A DNA stretch of 64,000 nucleotides. Origin: Pohlia nutans. Its lineage: Eukaryota > Streptophyta > Bryopsida > Bryales > Mniaceae. The position numbers and the translations under genes are program-made. The stretch is taken from positions 17,949,955 to 18,013,954 of the forward strand of contig CM040102.1 in assembly GCA_022496805.1 (NCBI GenBank). The letters run 5' to 3'. Under the pieces are notes generated by a model, which saw only the letters and a program-made list of their open reading frames with translations, did not search any database and had not been told where the DNA came from. Below are positions 44,709-56,490 of this stretch, piece after piece. Position 1 is the first letter of the stretch, and each line of letters starts with the position of its first letter.

Positions 44709-44984
44709 TTAACCCTTAAACGTCAAAGCAAGCCCCACAGGCTTGGTATAAAGGAATAATTAGAGAAAAAAGTAGTTTTACTCAACCAAATCAAGCGAGA
44801 CTTGTTGCGTTGGAAAGCTACTGAAAAAGCAATCTAGATTCCAAATTTTCGCCTCATTTGAGAGATTGTGGAATCGTTGGTAAGCAATCAAAGTTATCAA
44901 ATTGAACAAGTTTTGAAGTTGGGGCAGCTGAAGTTCAGCAGTGCCGCAGTGCTACAGTGCTAGCCAGCAGTGCACTGCAAAGCC

Positions 44985-45027
<43 letters not shown>

Positions 45028-45093
45028 TTGCAAAAAAAAATTAGATTCTTTCCGGGCTGCCCCGTCTAGGCCCTCTTGATGTTTAAGGGTTAA
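44709..45093. mobile_element. TTAA-family element, group 3 (385 bp)
   Basis: It starts TTAACCCTTAAACGTCAAAG and ends GATGTTTAAGGGTTAA. Near the right end CCGGGCTGCCCCGT is the inverse of GGCCGGGCAGCCCG near the left end of the 54.5 kb copy, so the two are in opposite orientation. It contains a 41-base poly-T run. Confidence 0.82.
44986..45026. repeat. poly-T tract of 41 bases
   Basis: An uninterrupted T run lies inside the group 3 element, followed by GTTG and an A run. Such length may be a mononucleotide microsatellite or an assembly artefact. Confidence 0.9.
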
Positions 45094-45116
45094 CTTCTTG
45101 GTCCTTTACGGGTTAA
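45094..45116. mobile_element. group 1 TTAA-family right-end fragment
   Basis: CTTCTTGGTCCTTTACGGG plus TTAA matches the group 1 right terminus. It starts directly at the right edge of the group 3 element, as if that element had inserted into an older group 1 copy. Confidence 0.55.
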
Positions 45117-45484
45117 ACGTTTGTTAAAACTAAGTCCTTATCATTGTCTTGTGGGCTTCAATGTGGGACCCTAACTAAATACATTCTTGGGATACATCTA
45201 TTCTAAAAAAAAACGGACATGTTTTCTTGACACATTTGAAAAAATAAATTATTAGATTTTGTTTTACGTTTTATTAAAAACTTTTGAACATGCAAAACTC
45301 TGTAAAATCAAGCCCATATGGGGGGGATATAAAAGAGTTTTCATTTCCATTGGATAATTTATCGGTGGTATCTCTTATATTAAGTACAAAGCGTCATGAT
45401 ACCATGTTTGGTATCTGTCACAATATCATGTCTCAAAATCATTTCCATTTTACATCCGTACCTTTAATTTAATTATACATCATG
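45117..45484. other. unassigned
   Basis: AT-rich sequence with no recognised feature. Confidence 0.4.
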
Positions 45485-45655
45485 TTCTCAAATCGTTCTC
45501 CACAATTCCCATGATGTTCCGCAATGCTTTGCATCACATTCTCTAGCGTTTCCTATTGTTCCCATCAAGTTTCCTAATGTTCCCAAGTTATCTTATGTTC
45601 CCAAAGTTCCCATGTTCCTTTTGTGTTCCCAACTGATTCCCACATTCCCACTGCA
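45485..45655. repeat. degenerate GTTCCCA-type short tandem repeat
   Basis: The phrase GTTCCCA or TTCCCA recurs about ten times at irregular spacing of 8-20 bases. The plus-strand frame at 45612-45797 is a by-product. Confidence 0.65.
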
Positions 45656-45690
45656 ATGTAGGTGCATTGCAACAAAGTATTTGTTAGTTA

Positions 45691-46109
45691 AGGTGGTTAC
45701 CCCATTCCCAATTGGCGCCTTAAACCAACAGCTAGGGGGCATTTTCTGCAATCAATGTTGCAATGGTGTTGGTTGTAGCATGAGTTACAGTTGGTAATGG
45801 GTTCTCTCTTGTTGGTTTTAGTGTATGAAAGTGTGATTATGGATTCGTTGTTGTTGGTTTAAGCATCTTTAGTGTGTGCAATACAAATCCTCTTTGGACA
45901 GAAACAACTCTACCTATGTGATGTGAATGGGATGTGTCATACTTCAACTTTGAAAATTTATAACTAATTCATTCTTCATCCAAAAATTATGTTTTAACTT
46001 GTGTTAGAATCTATTTCTCCTTGCCTAACCCTAAAAAATAATAATACTAAATAATATCAATGTTTTCGTATCTGTATTTCTGATTCGGTTGGGAATGGGG
46101 TAACCACCT
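45691..46109 (-). mobile_element. MITE with AGGTGG...CCACCT TIRs and TA duplication
   Basis: AGGTGGTTACCCCATTCCCA and TGGGAATGGGGTAACCACCT are perfect inverted ends, flanked by TA (45689-45690 and 46110-46111). The interior (for example GTTACAGTTGGTAATGGGTT) is the reverse complement of the 24843-25259 copy, so this copy is inverted. Confidence 0.92.
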
Positions 46110-46111
46110 TA

Positions 46112-46800
46112 ACACAAAAGTGCATAGGCGGCCGGGCTGGAGAAATGTGAGTGGATGAAATATATCGGCGGTATTCGATCATCCTCGGCACTGAGAACGT
46201 GACTGCAGATGTGGATGAATGAAAAAATTCGGTGGAATTCGTTCATCCAAGCATAAAAGTGCAAAGAGGCTGGGAACGTGACTGGATGGGTTGATGAAAT
46301 CAGAGCAGGGCAGAAGCGGCTTTTGGCTAATTAACGAAGGAGGAGAGAGTTGATTGGGCCACGCCACCTGGGAACTCCTTCAGGATCTGAATAGGAGCTC
46401 AGCTTTTTATCAAAATGTAAGAAGAAGAGGGATCTGGGAGTCAGCATGACAAGAAACAGGATGCTGGGCCCCCCACTCACTGCTGGAACATAGGCAAGCA
46501 ACTGAACACCCAACGCCCCAACTGGACTACTACTGGACGTGACCTTTACGTGATTTTAAACCCCCCCAACGGAGCTCTCCCTCGCTGACACGTGGAATAA
46601 ATGCCCCTTCAGTCCAGTTGGCCGGTTCTATCATGGCCGAATTTATTGGCCCCATTGTCATCTCATCCCCAGTCAACTGCCTTCTCGTGTGGTGCAGCCT
46701 CCTATTACGGCACCCCCCGCCCGCCCAACAACTGTATGTGTCTACTGTACTGTACATATATAGTATAATACTCTCGATCATACGAATATTCTACGGTATG
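46112..46800. promoter_or_regulatory. GC-richer island, possibly promoter-like
   Basis: The segment is more GC-rich than its surroundings. It contains GACACGTGGAAT (a G-box/ABRE-like core at about 46588) and TACATATATAGTATAATAC (about 46754). A phrase GGATGAA...TCGG(C/T)GG(T/A)ATTCG(A/T)TCATCC is imperfectly repeated near 46150 and 46215. No coding exon is found downstream, so a promoter role is only a possibility. Confidence 0.3.
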
Positions 46801-47529
46801 GTATCTTAGGTAGGCCACATCCCCGCCTGTCAAAAAGTTAGGTTTCGTATATTCTAAACTTATGAATATTCTTTAAAGTCCTCTAACTTTATCACCATAT
46901 ATTTTAGATTGTTGCGAATTGAAGTAAACAATTCGGAGCAGACGAGAACTTTAGATTCGCAAATTTGATCCTTAAACCTTAAGTAAACATCATGCAGTTT
47001 TTCTCATTTTCGAGGGGTCATTTTCACAATTTTACTTTCATTTTTTTGAGAAATTTCTTTTTGTTCATTATAGTGTACACCAAAATGAATAAAAATATTA
47101 ATTGGTCAAATTATCAAAAAAAAATCATTGCTTCAAAATAGTTCATCAAAAAATCTTCATGAAACCATTTTTTTTTTTAAATTCTCGGTTTGGATGATAG
47201 GATGGCATAACAATAAGTAACTTGTACTGGCTTTGCCTTGCCCACAAGAGATGGTGCAATATATTCTACACCCAACAATATCAAATCAGTAGCTAAGAGG
47301 ACACGTAGAGTCACAGGATGATGCATGAAGGAGAGGCGGAGAGCATAAAGGATATTGAATGTTATCAAACCTAAATTTAGAAATTTAAGTACCCAAAATA
47401 AAAATAAAAATCATATAGCACACTTTGAAAAAAAATTAACTTGATCGTACAATACCTCATAGAATTATGCATGGTCAAAATTTAGTTTTCTTTAGGATGT
47501 TCAATTTTTTGATGTTGTGTATATCTCAT
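46801..47529. other. unassigned AT-rich DNA
   Basis: No gene or paired repeat is recognised on either strand. Confidence 0.4.
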
Positions 47530-48186
47530 TTAACTCCTAAATGACAGAGGGGGTAAGGGCAATACCTAATTGTGTTTTAAAATGTTATTTTTGCAATTTT
47601 GATGAAGTTTGGTCCTAATTAGAAGCATTCAATATTTAATATCCACCAAAATTACAATTTTTATTTTTAGAATTTGAGATTTGGTATGAGTGGTTAAAAT
47701 TAGACATTATATTCTAAAATTAAGAAAGGGAAATTTTTCAGAGGAGATAACATCATCACTTTCCCAAAAATAGAAAGTTTTATAACACAAGGACAATTGA
47801 TATCGAGATCTTTGCCTTTGTTAGTGAACCTCAACACTACAAATGAAATGCATCAAATAACACTAGAACATTATCTCTACTTCCAATTTGAAAATTCGTT
47901 TCTGAAAATTCAACTTGAATTTTATTTAATTTTAAAGTCACACACCCTCCAAAATCTCAATTTTGAGTGTGCATTATACAATTCAAAGTTATTCTATAAT
48001 CTTCCAATTCAACGGTCCGACCTTACTAAGGTTTAAGTAGCATTTATTTCATTAAGCTATGCTTACATTTATTTGCTTGACTATTATCAATCATATCCCT
48101 AATTTCAACAGAGAAAGCTTTTTTTTATATATCTTACCCAAAAAACTGTGGTTTCTACAAAACCACCCTGGGTACTAAAGGGTTAA
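47530..48186. mobile_element. TTAA-family element, group 2 (diverged)
   Basis: The right end CCCTGGGTACTAAAGGG plus TTAA is clear. The left end TTAACTCCTAAATGACAGAG is decayed. Interior blocks AAAGTCACACACCCTCCAAA, GTGCATTATACAATTC and TCTATAATCTTCCAATTCAA match the intact copy at 43673-44481 in the same order. Confidence 0.65.
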
Positions 48187-48569
48187 TCAAGGTCGCATAT
48201 AAAGAAAACCTGAGGAGACTTCTTTAACAATATTTGTTTGCAACACAAATGGACTATCTGGCTTGCAGTCATTGATTTTTTTAAAAGGAAACATTTGTTA
48301 AAACAACTGTCCGTAGTTGAATTTGTCTGTGTGCATTGTTGATTTACAGGATACATGAACAAAGTCTGAGTGGGTACCGTATGCAGACACTGGTGTCACG
48401 TGGACTATTTAGGATATCAGGCCCAGGGGTATCTTTGAAGACAATACGTGGGATTCAAGATAGATGTCAATACATACAAAAGTCATTTGTTTTGATTGGT
48501 GAGTAAATTTTACCTTCATTGTGGACCATCGTCGAATTCATGGTGAATTTTGGGAAGTTTCAAAGTATA
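48187..48569. other. unassigned
   Basis: No supported feature. Confidence 0.4.
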
Positions 48570-48863
48570 AGGTCGAGGCACCTAAAACCGATCACTTAAG
48601 CTATCTACACTATTTTTGGACCAGCCATTAATAGGGTGATATTTTTCCTGGGTTGGAAGTTAGTTTTCGCGGAGAATGCAAATTTTTCCATGAATTATTT
48701 CCCAATATTGAAATTTGTACAATTTTTCAAAGTGAAAAGTACTTCAGAACCCATAACCGATCACATGCTCTAATGTACAAATGAGGTACATCTTCCCTTT
48801 CAAAATCTAGAAATTAGGCCTGATCCGTTATAGGTACCTGGTCGGCTTTAGGTGCCTCGACCT
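48570..48863 (+). mobile_element. MITE with AGGTCGAGG...CCTCGACCT TIRs, TA duplication
   Basis: The termini AGGTCGAGGCACCTAAAACC and GGCTTTAGGTGCCTCGACCT are inverted. TA flanks both sides (48568-48569 and 48864-48865). The copy is nearly identical along its length to those at 52239 and 60386. It is 294 bp and non-coding. Confidence 0.93.
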
Positions 48864-48865
48864 TA

Positions 48866-49029
48866 GTTGTTTCAGTCAAAGTGCAGCAACTAGGGAAGCC
48901 TGTAAATACTCCATAACAGAATGTTGTCTGCAAACACCAGTAGAAACACCGCTTGGGTAGACTAGCAGAAAAACCAACGACAAGACCCACATGACAAACT
49001 TGAATGTTGTAACCGACCCTCATGGTCGG
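48866..49029. other. spacer
   Basis: Nothing recognised between the MITE and the dispersed repeat. Confidence 0.4.
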
Positions 49030-49240
49030 TAGTTCATCCCAACTGTTTATTTATTTTGCCAAATTGGTGCAAATATTTTCCAAGATTACGTGAATATTTT
49101 ATAAGATTCTCTTTTTCACCATAGAAAATAAATAATTATTGAGAAAACAGTTGTTTAAAATTTAGGCTTCTATTTTCAAATTATTTTTTTAACTTTTAGT
49201 TATTTTTTGTCATCCCTGACGATTGGCTTTTTTTGGGCAT
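49030..49240 (+). repeat. dispersed repeat, family of 9.9 / 58.9 / 59.4 kb
   Basis: Carries GTGCAAATATTTTCCAAGAT, TAAGATTCTCTTTTTCACCA and TAGAAAA, then AATTTAGGCTTCT, in the same order as the other copies. The flanks CATGGTCGGTAG and CCCTGACGATTGG may be its termini. Confidence 0.6.
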
Positions 49241-51205
49241 GCTTCTATGATCTACGCAGGCGGTGTTTTTATCAATGTTGTCACTAACTTCAAACTTCAC
49301 AAAAATGTGCATAAGTAATTGCAAGCATGTTTCTCATTATACTACTTCTTTTATACTGTTACATTGAGGATGCTCTTGATAAGTTGATCGATTCCCATCT
49401 CCTTTATTTTTATTTACTTATTTAAATCCTTACATATATAAAAACCCGAAGGATATGGGACAAAGCTGAAATGTGCTTGTTAGGCATGATGAATCTTATA
49501 AATCATCTATACATCGAAACTTCATAATAGATTTATCAAATAAAATATACAGCGTGTAACTTTAAATACTCCCTTGAAAAATAACACTACTTATAAGTAT
49601 AGATTTCACTGTTTTTGGTAAAAAGTGGAAAAATAAATGATAATGAAAATATCAACTGCATTTTTTAATGATAATTTTGTAACACGATAAATTTACCAAC
49701 AAATTGTGCTCTTGTCCACTTTATAAAAGTTAGACCATAGAAATCTCAATTTGGAGTGTCCCAATTGAATTCTGATTTGATTAAGTATGCATAAAAATAT
49801 ATTAAAAAAATCAACAATAAGCTTTCATCTATCTAAAGGTGCCAAAACTCAACAACCATAAAATAGTCTCTTGGTCATTTAGGGCTTAACAAAAAGATTC
49901 ACCTATTCCCATTTTCACTCTATAATATACACTAAATTTACTCCCATATTAGGAAGGTAGATTTAACATTGAGGTGTCCAAATGATTTTATTACTTTTAG
50001 GGTTTCCACAATTTGGCACGTGGAAATAAAAATAAATAAACTTTTAAAGTATTTGTATGAAACTTGTTAAAATCATGGTTTTCTAAAAATAAATTGGTTC
50101 TTGAAGTTGAATTGTTTTAAGACGTATTTTAGAATGTCCAACAAATTTCTCAACTTTTTTACAAACCCAAATTTGTTGGTATTAAAAAAAATTCCTTCTC
50201 GATACGGTACATCAAATTTTGGGATCTATACTTGCTAAGACATTAAAGAATATTTGGGACCTACAAAAGGCTCTTCCTTAAACCAATGTTAGTATTTTGG
50301 GTGCATGATTATAAGTCACACATAATAAGTATTCAAAAATTCGTGACGTAATCATCTTCTTGTATCTCTTCACACCAAAGTTCTATGCTATATTTACAAT
50401 GAAACTACCAAAAACAAGCTTCAATGCAAACTCACTTAGAATTTTGTATCAATCTACAACTCTACTCAATTGTAGGAACAAAAGAAGAAGAAAGTAAACT
50501 CTCGTGACGAGATGACATGACAATCTTTTGACTACTAAGTAGGCACTCTAGGCAAGGATACAAGCAATTTTTAAAACTCACTAAAAACCCACAATCCATC
50601 ATAGGCCCAAAGATTCTCTAATGAGCAACTCCAACTTCAACTGGACACCCCTCCAATTGGAAATGGACTCATTATAGAGAGAGCCAAACAAAGTTTTAGA
50701 AAGATGATCTTTTGAGCATAAAAATTTTGAAACCGATTCAAGGCTCCAAACCGCTATGGCAATCTTAGTCAAATGCACCTTGTGATGGCTTCTTCCTCGG
50801 TGTACGTCATCTTGCTAAGACTTGGCAAAAATCCTAGTGTGTTATCAGTGAACCGACCCTTGGACCTTTGTAGCTTGGCTTCATTGCCCTTTGGGAACAC
50901 TTCCAGGCATTGTCCCAAGTATTGTGTCTCTTGTCTCTTTCCAATATTTTGACTAAAGTTGCTTTAACCATTTGTATCATACAAAAACAAAAATTGAGTA
51001 TTTCAACAAGTGACTACATTGAAATCACTATGGCCCATTGTATTTACAAGAGGCTTTTCTAATAAATATTTATTTTCAAAATATTTGTGGTAAAATCCAC
51101 CCAACTTGGATGAAATTTTGTTCAAACGGATGAATGTAGCCACAACAATTGTCTACCCATAGTATATGGTGATTCAATGTTTCCGTGTAGTCTCTACTTT
51201 AGCAT
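49241..51205. other. unassigned AT-rich DNA
   Basis: A solitary TTAA-family-like right end (TTGGTCATTTAGGGCTTAA) is at 49871-49889. No coding exon is supported. Confidence 0.45.
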
Positions 51206-51435
51206 TTAATCCTTGAACGTCCCTGGGGAGAGTAGATACATTTTCGTATAATTGTCATTTGCTATCAACAATAAGTTTTAAATTGAGATCTTAATAGCTC
51301 ATTAGAACCGCATTGATCTACTTCAACTTCTTTGTTGAACTCAAATCCATTAAAAATGTGTATCCATTCCAAATACAAAAAATATACCTTGTATTATACT
51401 TGCCGCAAAGGGATTTTTAGATGTTTAGGGGTTAA
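51206..51435. mobile_element. TTAA-family element, group 3 (230 bp, diverged)
   Basis: It starts TTAATCCTTGAACGTCCCTG and ends TAGATGTTTAGGGG plus TTAA, inverted ends matching group 3 (CCCTTAAACGTC). It is shorter than the 370-385 bp copies, so probably an internal deletion. Confidence 0.65.
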
Positions 51436-52238
51436 TGTTGGATGTCCTAAAACCACCACCTCCCCCAATTATGACATGTAGAGTTTTCTTGGGGTCACCT
51501 CAGTTGAGACTCAAAACCACCAATTTCACTATTCAAATAGACCAATGGTATGCCAAGCATTGCGAAGAAATAGTTGGTGATTTTGGGTATCATTATGAGA
51601 GAAAATCAGTACCACATGGTGTGGATATGGAAAAACCTAGAGGCCCGATTTGAGTCACGAAGTTCTTTTCACTTCTAAAATTCATATGAATTTTAATATT
51701 GGGAATGACATTATGAAAATTTGTACATTCCATGAGAAATCTTCTCACAAAAAAATATTTCTCATAAACAAACTTGTTAAAATGAAGCCATATTTTTTAA
51801 GTTGGTGGTTTTAAGTTATTGTCAAACCAGACAACTCCTTGTGGGGCCAGAGACAACAAATCCTACCATAGACGGTAAAGCAAATGCCACCCTGTGGATG
51901 ATGCTCGTGGTCAAGGCACATGGTATTTAATGAACGTGGATGAACGTGGATGATATCGTAAGTCTCACACAAACCGATCATCCATCCACCGTCGAACACA
52001 TCCACTACTCCAGCCAATCATGGCAAACTGGACTCAGTCGGTTCATATGCTCACTGGCTGGCTGTGGAAAGGAAGGCCACGGAGGCTGCCAAGTCAGCCA
52101 ACCCCCCAAAAGAGAAAACTGGCACCAGAAGAAACGAGAAGGAAAAGTTGTCCCCAACTATCTATTATATAAAGAGCATCTCCACTTTGGAAGTTGCACT
52201 CCTCCACCCCACCCTCATACACACGGCCCTCACAAGTA
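51436..52238. other. unassigned, moderately GC-richer
   Basis: A TATA-like CTATTATATAAAG lies at about 52162 in a GC-richer stretch. GTGGATGAACGTGGATGA is a short duplication at about 51937. The 72-codon frame at 51435-51653 has no recognised domain. The TA-type MITE at 52239 begins about 70 bp after the TATA-like string. Confidence 0.35.
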
Positions 52239-52521
52239 AGGTCGAGACACCTAAAACCGATAACTTAAGCTACCTACACTATTTCTGGACCAGCTATTAA
52301 TACGGTGATATTTTTCCCGGGTTGGAAGTTAATTTTTGCGGAGAATGCAAAATTTTCCATGAATTATTTCCCAATATTGAAATTTGTACAAATTTTCAAA
52401 GTGAAAAGTACTTCAGAACCCATAACCGATATGTACAAATGAGGTACATCTGTTCTTTCACAATCTAGAAATTAGAATATATCGGTTTTTGGTCACCTGT
52501 CGGTTATGGGTGTCTCTACCT
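52239..52521 (+). mobile_element. MITE with AGGTCGAG...CT(C/A)GACCT-type TIRs, TA duplication
   Basis: AGGTCGAGACACCTAAAACC and TTATGGGTGTCTCTACCT are inverted, with TA on both sides (52237-52238 and 52522-52523). It lacks the segment CACATGCTCTA present in siblings, so it is 11 bp shorter (283 bp). Confidence 0.9.
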
Positions 52522-52729
52522 TAACCACATGTGGAGTGGAATCTATAAATACATATGACATCACTATCCACACAAAGATTCATTTAAACTTAGTTTTTCC
52601 GCGGAGTTAACAGGACTATATTTTTCGTTTTGCTCCATGCCTCCCTATCGACACATTTAAAAGGAATAAAAAAATAATTGTTTTTCTTCTCTTTGCCCGT
52701 ATGTCAAAGCTTTGCTAGTGTCCCAATGG

Positions 52730-53510
52730 AGAAACTATAATGCACAGTTGTGTATGAACGCAAGTTTTTCACGGTTCTATTGTTGGGAGTCGTACTGGAG
52801 TCACTTCAGCACGAGCCAACCTAGTTTGTTATATGTTCTCTATATTATGTAATAAAAATAGCTTTGAACTTTGATAGCATAGGCTTTGAATTTCATAATA
52901 GAAGGACTAGCATACTACCTTAATGTTATATGATAGATTAGTTTGGCTCGTACCGGAATCCAAAATAGAATCGTCACCTCGTGCATACGTATCTGCATAC
53001 ACACTCTGCATTATCTGATAAATTAAGCTCGCCATTGTTGAAGCCCGACACGACTATTTTGGCAATAGAACCATTGTAGATAGCCTATATATGTGCGTGC
53101 TCAACCGTACATTATATATACTAGGTTGGTAAGTGCCAGAGTGTTTTTGGCAAAACCATTTGGGTGGAGAAACCGTTGTAAGAAGCATGAATGCACATTG
53201 TTGTGTATTATATATGAGACTAAGTTAGTCCATGTGGACACATGACATGATTGTTCAGTTGATGGAACTGTTGAGGGGAGTATACAGACACGCTATGCAT
53301 TATATATCAGGATAAGTTTATCCATATTGGCACCCAACATAATCGTTCCGTGGATGGAATTGTAGTGGAGAACATGTGTATAATAAACTAGATGAATTTG
53401 TGCTCAAGTTATTTCAAAACAACCATTCGGACAACGAAATTTTTGTGGGAGCTTGCGTGCACTATCATACATTACATGATATTCCTTTGTCCACAAATGA
53501 TCGTTCTAAT
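52730..53510. repeat. degenerate tandem array, about 110-130-bp units
   Basis: Phrases of the form 'tgcattatatatNagactaagttNgtccatgtNgacacatgacatgatNgttc' followed by 'gatggaactgttg' recur around 53090, 53205, 53310 and 53400. More distant versions lie near 52735 and 52980. Divergence is high. The class is unknown. Confidence 0.55.
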
Positions 53511-54538
53511 TTTTGAATTTTTTTGGAGGGCAATATTTGTCATATGTTTTATATTTCAAACATGAACCGTGTCCATTTCAAACAACCCAGACAATGAAAA
53601 TGACATAAAACTACACACTAAGTTTACTGTAAAGGAAAATAGTAATGAGATTTTTTCATTTTTTGGGGGAAAAAAATCTACGAGTTAAAACATGTCAACA
53701 GATATTTCCGGTCAGAGGGAGTAGAAAACAACAGATAGGAGGGCCCTCCACCACCCCCACCAGGACTCACGGACCACTAAATCCTTGTAATAATAGGTAA
53801 AATTTATTATTATAATGATATTATCCAAGCTCCACCATACGAATCAAAGGATTCTTCTACACCCCTGCCCAGGGATTGTTTTCATCCTGCCCGTGGATTG
53901 ATTTCACTGGGCACGGGCCAGCTGAGGGGAAAGCGAAAAGTGCTCAGATCCAGGATCATCAAGTGGAGCCGATTCTCTCCATTCATCGGACGGTGGTACG
54001 TGCCCAAGGGATGTAACATTGGACGGCCCTGATGTTCTGATACTCCTGCAACTGGGTTGCTTTTGGGACTATCATACTGCTAGTGGATTGGATTCAAATA
54101 TCCTTGACCCTCCTCGCCCCCCCCATTGGCTGGAATTTTTTATGCCAATCAGCTCCCTCTGAATTAAAACTTATTACTCTTGTTACCAGTCAAGCTCATC
54201 AGATTTTTTCCAATGCTCCCACAGGCCAAGAGCTTATAAGATGTGACGGACTTGGTAGTATAATTCTTTCTATTTCTTAGAATCCAGTCTCAGATATGAC
54301 CTGCATTGATACCAATTTTGCATATTACAGGTGCTGATTTTTTTGGAGTGAGAGAATCCACTCCTCATGAAATATCAAAGCTGAATAGAATACCAATGAT
54401 GTACACTGATTGGGGTTTTGAGGGGACCAATAAATTAAAAGGACTTAAGTCCTTGTTGGATCATGCCCTTTACATTGTATAGAGAAATGGCAAATAAATA
54501 ATTCAACTCTACAACCCTTGCTGCTTGGCCCAACTAAG
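53511..54538. other. unassigned with a Stowaway-type end
   Basis: TTTCCGGTCAGAGGGAGTA at about 53706-53724 is a right terminus of Stowaway type with no clear left partner. The stretch 53725-54060 is GC-richer with no recognised exon. Confidence 0.4.
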
Positions 54539-54908
54539 TTAACCCTTAAACGACAATTTGGGGACTGGCCGGGCAGCCCGAAATTGGATCACGGCATCTT
54601 TTGTACTTGGGCATCATGAATAATGAATTTTTTGAATTTGGGCATCATAACTGAACCAATCAATGACGAGCTTGCAACCTCCTACAAGGTTATGTGCAAC
54701 CCCAACCTAACTACCACAATCCTTTCAAAGCACAAATCACTCATACAAATTGTGATTTGAATTGTAAAATTGCACTTTGTAAATGCATCGTAAGAAGGTG
54801 ATTATAATGATATCAAAAAATAAGTGAAAAGTTGAGTACAAGAAGAGCTACAGAGAAGATTCTGTAGAAACCCAGTCCCTGGGGCGGGGGTTGACGTTTA
54901 AGGGTTAA
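54539..54908. mobile_element. TTAA-family element, group 3 (370 bp)
   Basis: It starts TTAACCCTTAAACGACAATT and ends GTTGACGTTTAAGGGTTAA, near-perfect inverted ends including TTAA. GGACTGGCCGGGCAGCCCG near the left end matches the inverse of the 45.05 kb block in the other copy. Confidence 0.85.
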
Positions 54909-55264
54909 AGAAAATGCTTTGCAATTCCTTCAATCCCTTAACAAATGCTTGAGATTCAGAGGTGCAATGGTGGGCCTCTAAAGAACTTTATGTAAGTCAA
55001 GGTTTTTTTTAATGTTCAAAGTGAGTATCGTATTAGATAGGAAACACTAAATATTTTTGTGTAAATTTTTTAATAGAGTTGTTGACATTTTTTTTTAGTG
55101 TATACCATAGAAGCGTTTTCTCTATGTGGTAGGGTGTTGTCAATAACGTAGAAAGATGATTATGTATCCCCTTTGGGCAAATGCGTGTAAGGGCAACAAG
55201 ATCAAAGGAGGCAAGTATGGGTTTAGAGTAGAGGCAACTGTCTTGTAGCTTCAAGGGGTGAGTA
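54909..55264. other. unassigned
   Basis: No supported feature. Confidence 0.4.
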
Positions 55265-55640
55265 GAACTCTACTAATGGGGCGAGTATAGATGTAAAGAT
55301 GGTAAGTGTTAGTGCCAATAGGCAAGTACGTGTTTTTAATAGAGAGAATATCAATATAGAAGGGTGAGTGTGCTAACATTTGTAGCGATAGGGTGAGTTT
55401 TTTGTTTGGTTTTTTGGTTTTTTTTCTTCTTTCATTTAGTGACTATAAATGTAATACAAATGTAGAGAGTACATCCCTTTGTGCCTACAATTGAATGCTT
55501 GTTTTTTCAATGGTACAAGTACAAATGTGAAGAGGATGAGTGTGTGTATTAGTGCTATGGGTTGAGTGTCGGTCTTTTTAGATTTTCATGGGGAGACTAC
55601 TAATGTGGAGAGGGTGAATGCGCACCTAATGCATAAATGT
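55265..55640. repeat. degenerate tandem repeats with GGTGAGTGTG-type cores
   Basis: Phrases such as 'aatgtggagagggtga(a/g)tg', 'aagggtgagtgtgctaa' and 'gaggatgagtgtgtgtatta' recur at irregular intervals of about 90-110 bp, each with 'agtgccaata' or 'agtgctatgg' nearby. Highly diverged. Confidence 0.45.
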
Positions 55641-56110
55641 AAAAGAAATTTAAGAGCTTGTTGAGGTGTATATATAAAGGGAGAATACAAATATTAAAAT
55701 ATTACAATATTTATCATATTTTTTCTAAACAAAAAGGGACAAAAATACAAATATAAAAATGTAGTGTGATTGTTTTATTTACTAAAAAATATATTAATTT
55801 TATTAATTAGAATATTAAAAGGAGAAATCAAATTACACTACTATAGCTAACCAACAATTTGTTTTTTAAAGGGGAACTGAGGAAGGATTAATGTGACAGT
55901 TAATCTTATTTATTGATTTAGTTGCTAAAATCAAATGATTTCCCTCATTCCCTCAAAAAGTTGGAGTGTTTAAAGATTTTGAAGATACTCGTTTAGAGGA
56001 GCAAGTGCTAGTGTGGAGGTATATAAGGTTCTTCAAAGCCTCTGTCTACTTCCAAATTCCATTGAGATTTTGTAAAAAAACAACATCTAAGTGAAGAATA
56101 AGGGATTTTA
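55641..56110. other. unassigned AT-rich DNA
   Basis: No supported feature. Confidence 0.4.
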
Positions 56111-56113
56111 TTA

Positions 56114-56487
56114 GGGGCGGTTTACACTAAGGACCAAGAGCCATAACCATATGGTCCAACGGGTTTTCCGTTGAGTCGAGGCAAAATGCTTGACTCAACG
56201 GAAATCAAGGGAGCCGTAAGGCTGAAAATCAGCCATTGGCCGAAAAAAAAAATTAACATTTTTTTTCCTGATTTTTTTGATGTTACTGTAGATCGTTGGA
56301 ATTTATATTAAAAAAATCAGCCCAAAGTTGTCCCGGTCCAAATCCACTTTACACTACAAGAGCGACCAAGCCACTCAAAAATCCATTTTTGATTTTTCAT
56401 GGTTAGGGCTCTTGGCCAAGAGCCATGACCATGAAAATGATTTAATTTTCTTGGTCATGGCTCTTGGTCCTTAATGTAAACCGCCCC
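56114..56487. mobile_element. Tourist-like (PIF/Harbinger) MITE
   Basis: The ends GGGGCGGTTTACACTAAGGA and TCCTTAATGTAAACCGCCCC continue inward as CCAAGAGCCAT, giving TIRs of about 35 bp. A direct TTA duplication flanks it (56111-56113 and 56488-56490). Internal palindromes (TTTTCCGTTGAGTCGAG / CTTGACTCAACGGAAA, and TTGGCCAA) are present. The TTTACAC core is shared with the large PIF/Harbinger element, but the termini differ, so it is not a direct deletion product. Confidence 0.92.
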
Positions 56488-56490
56488 TTA

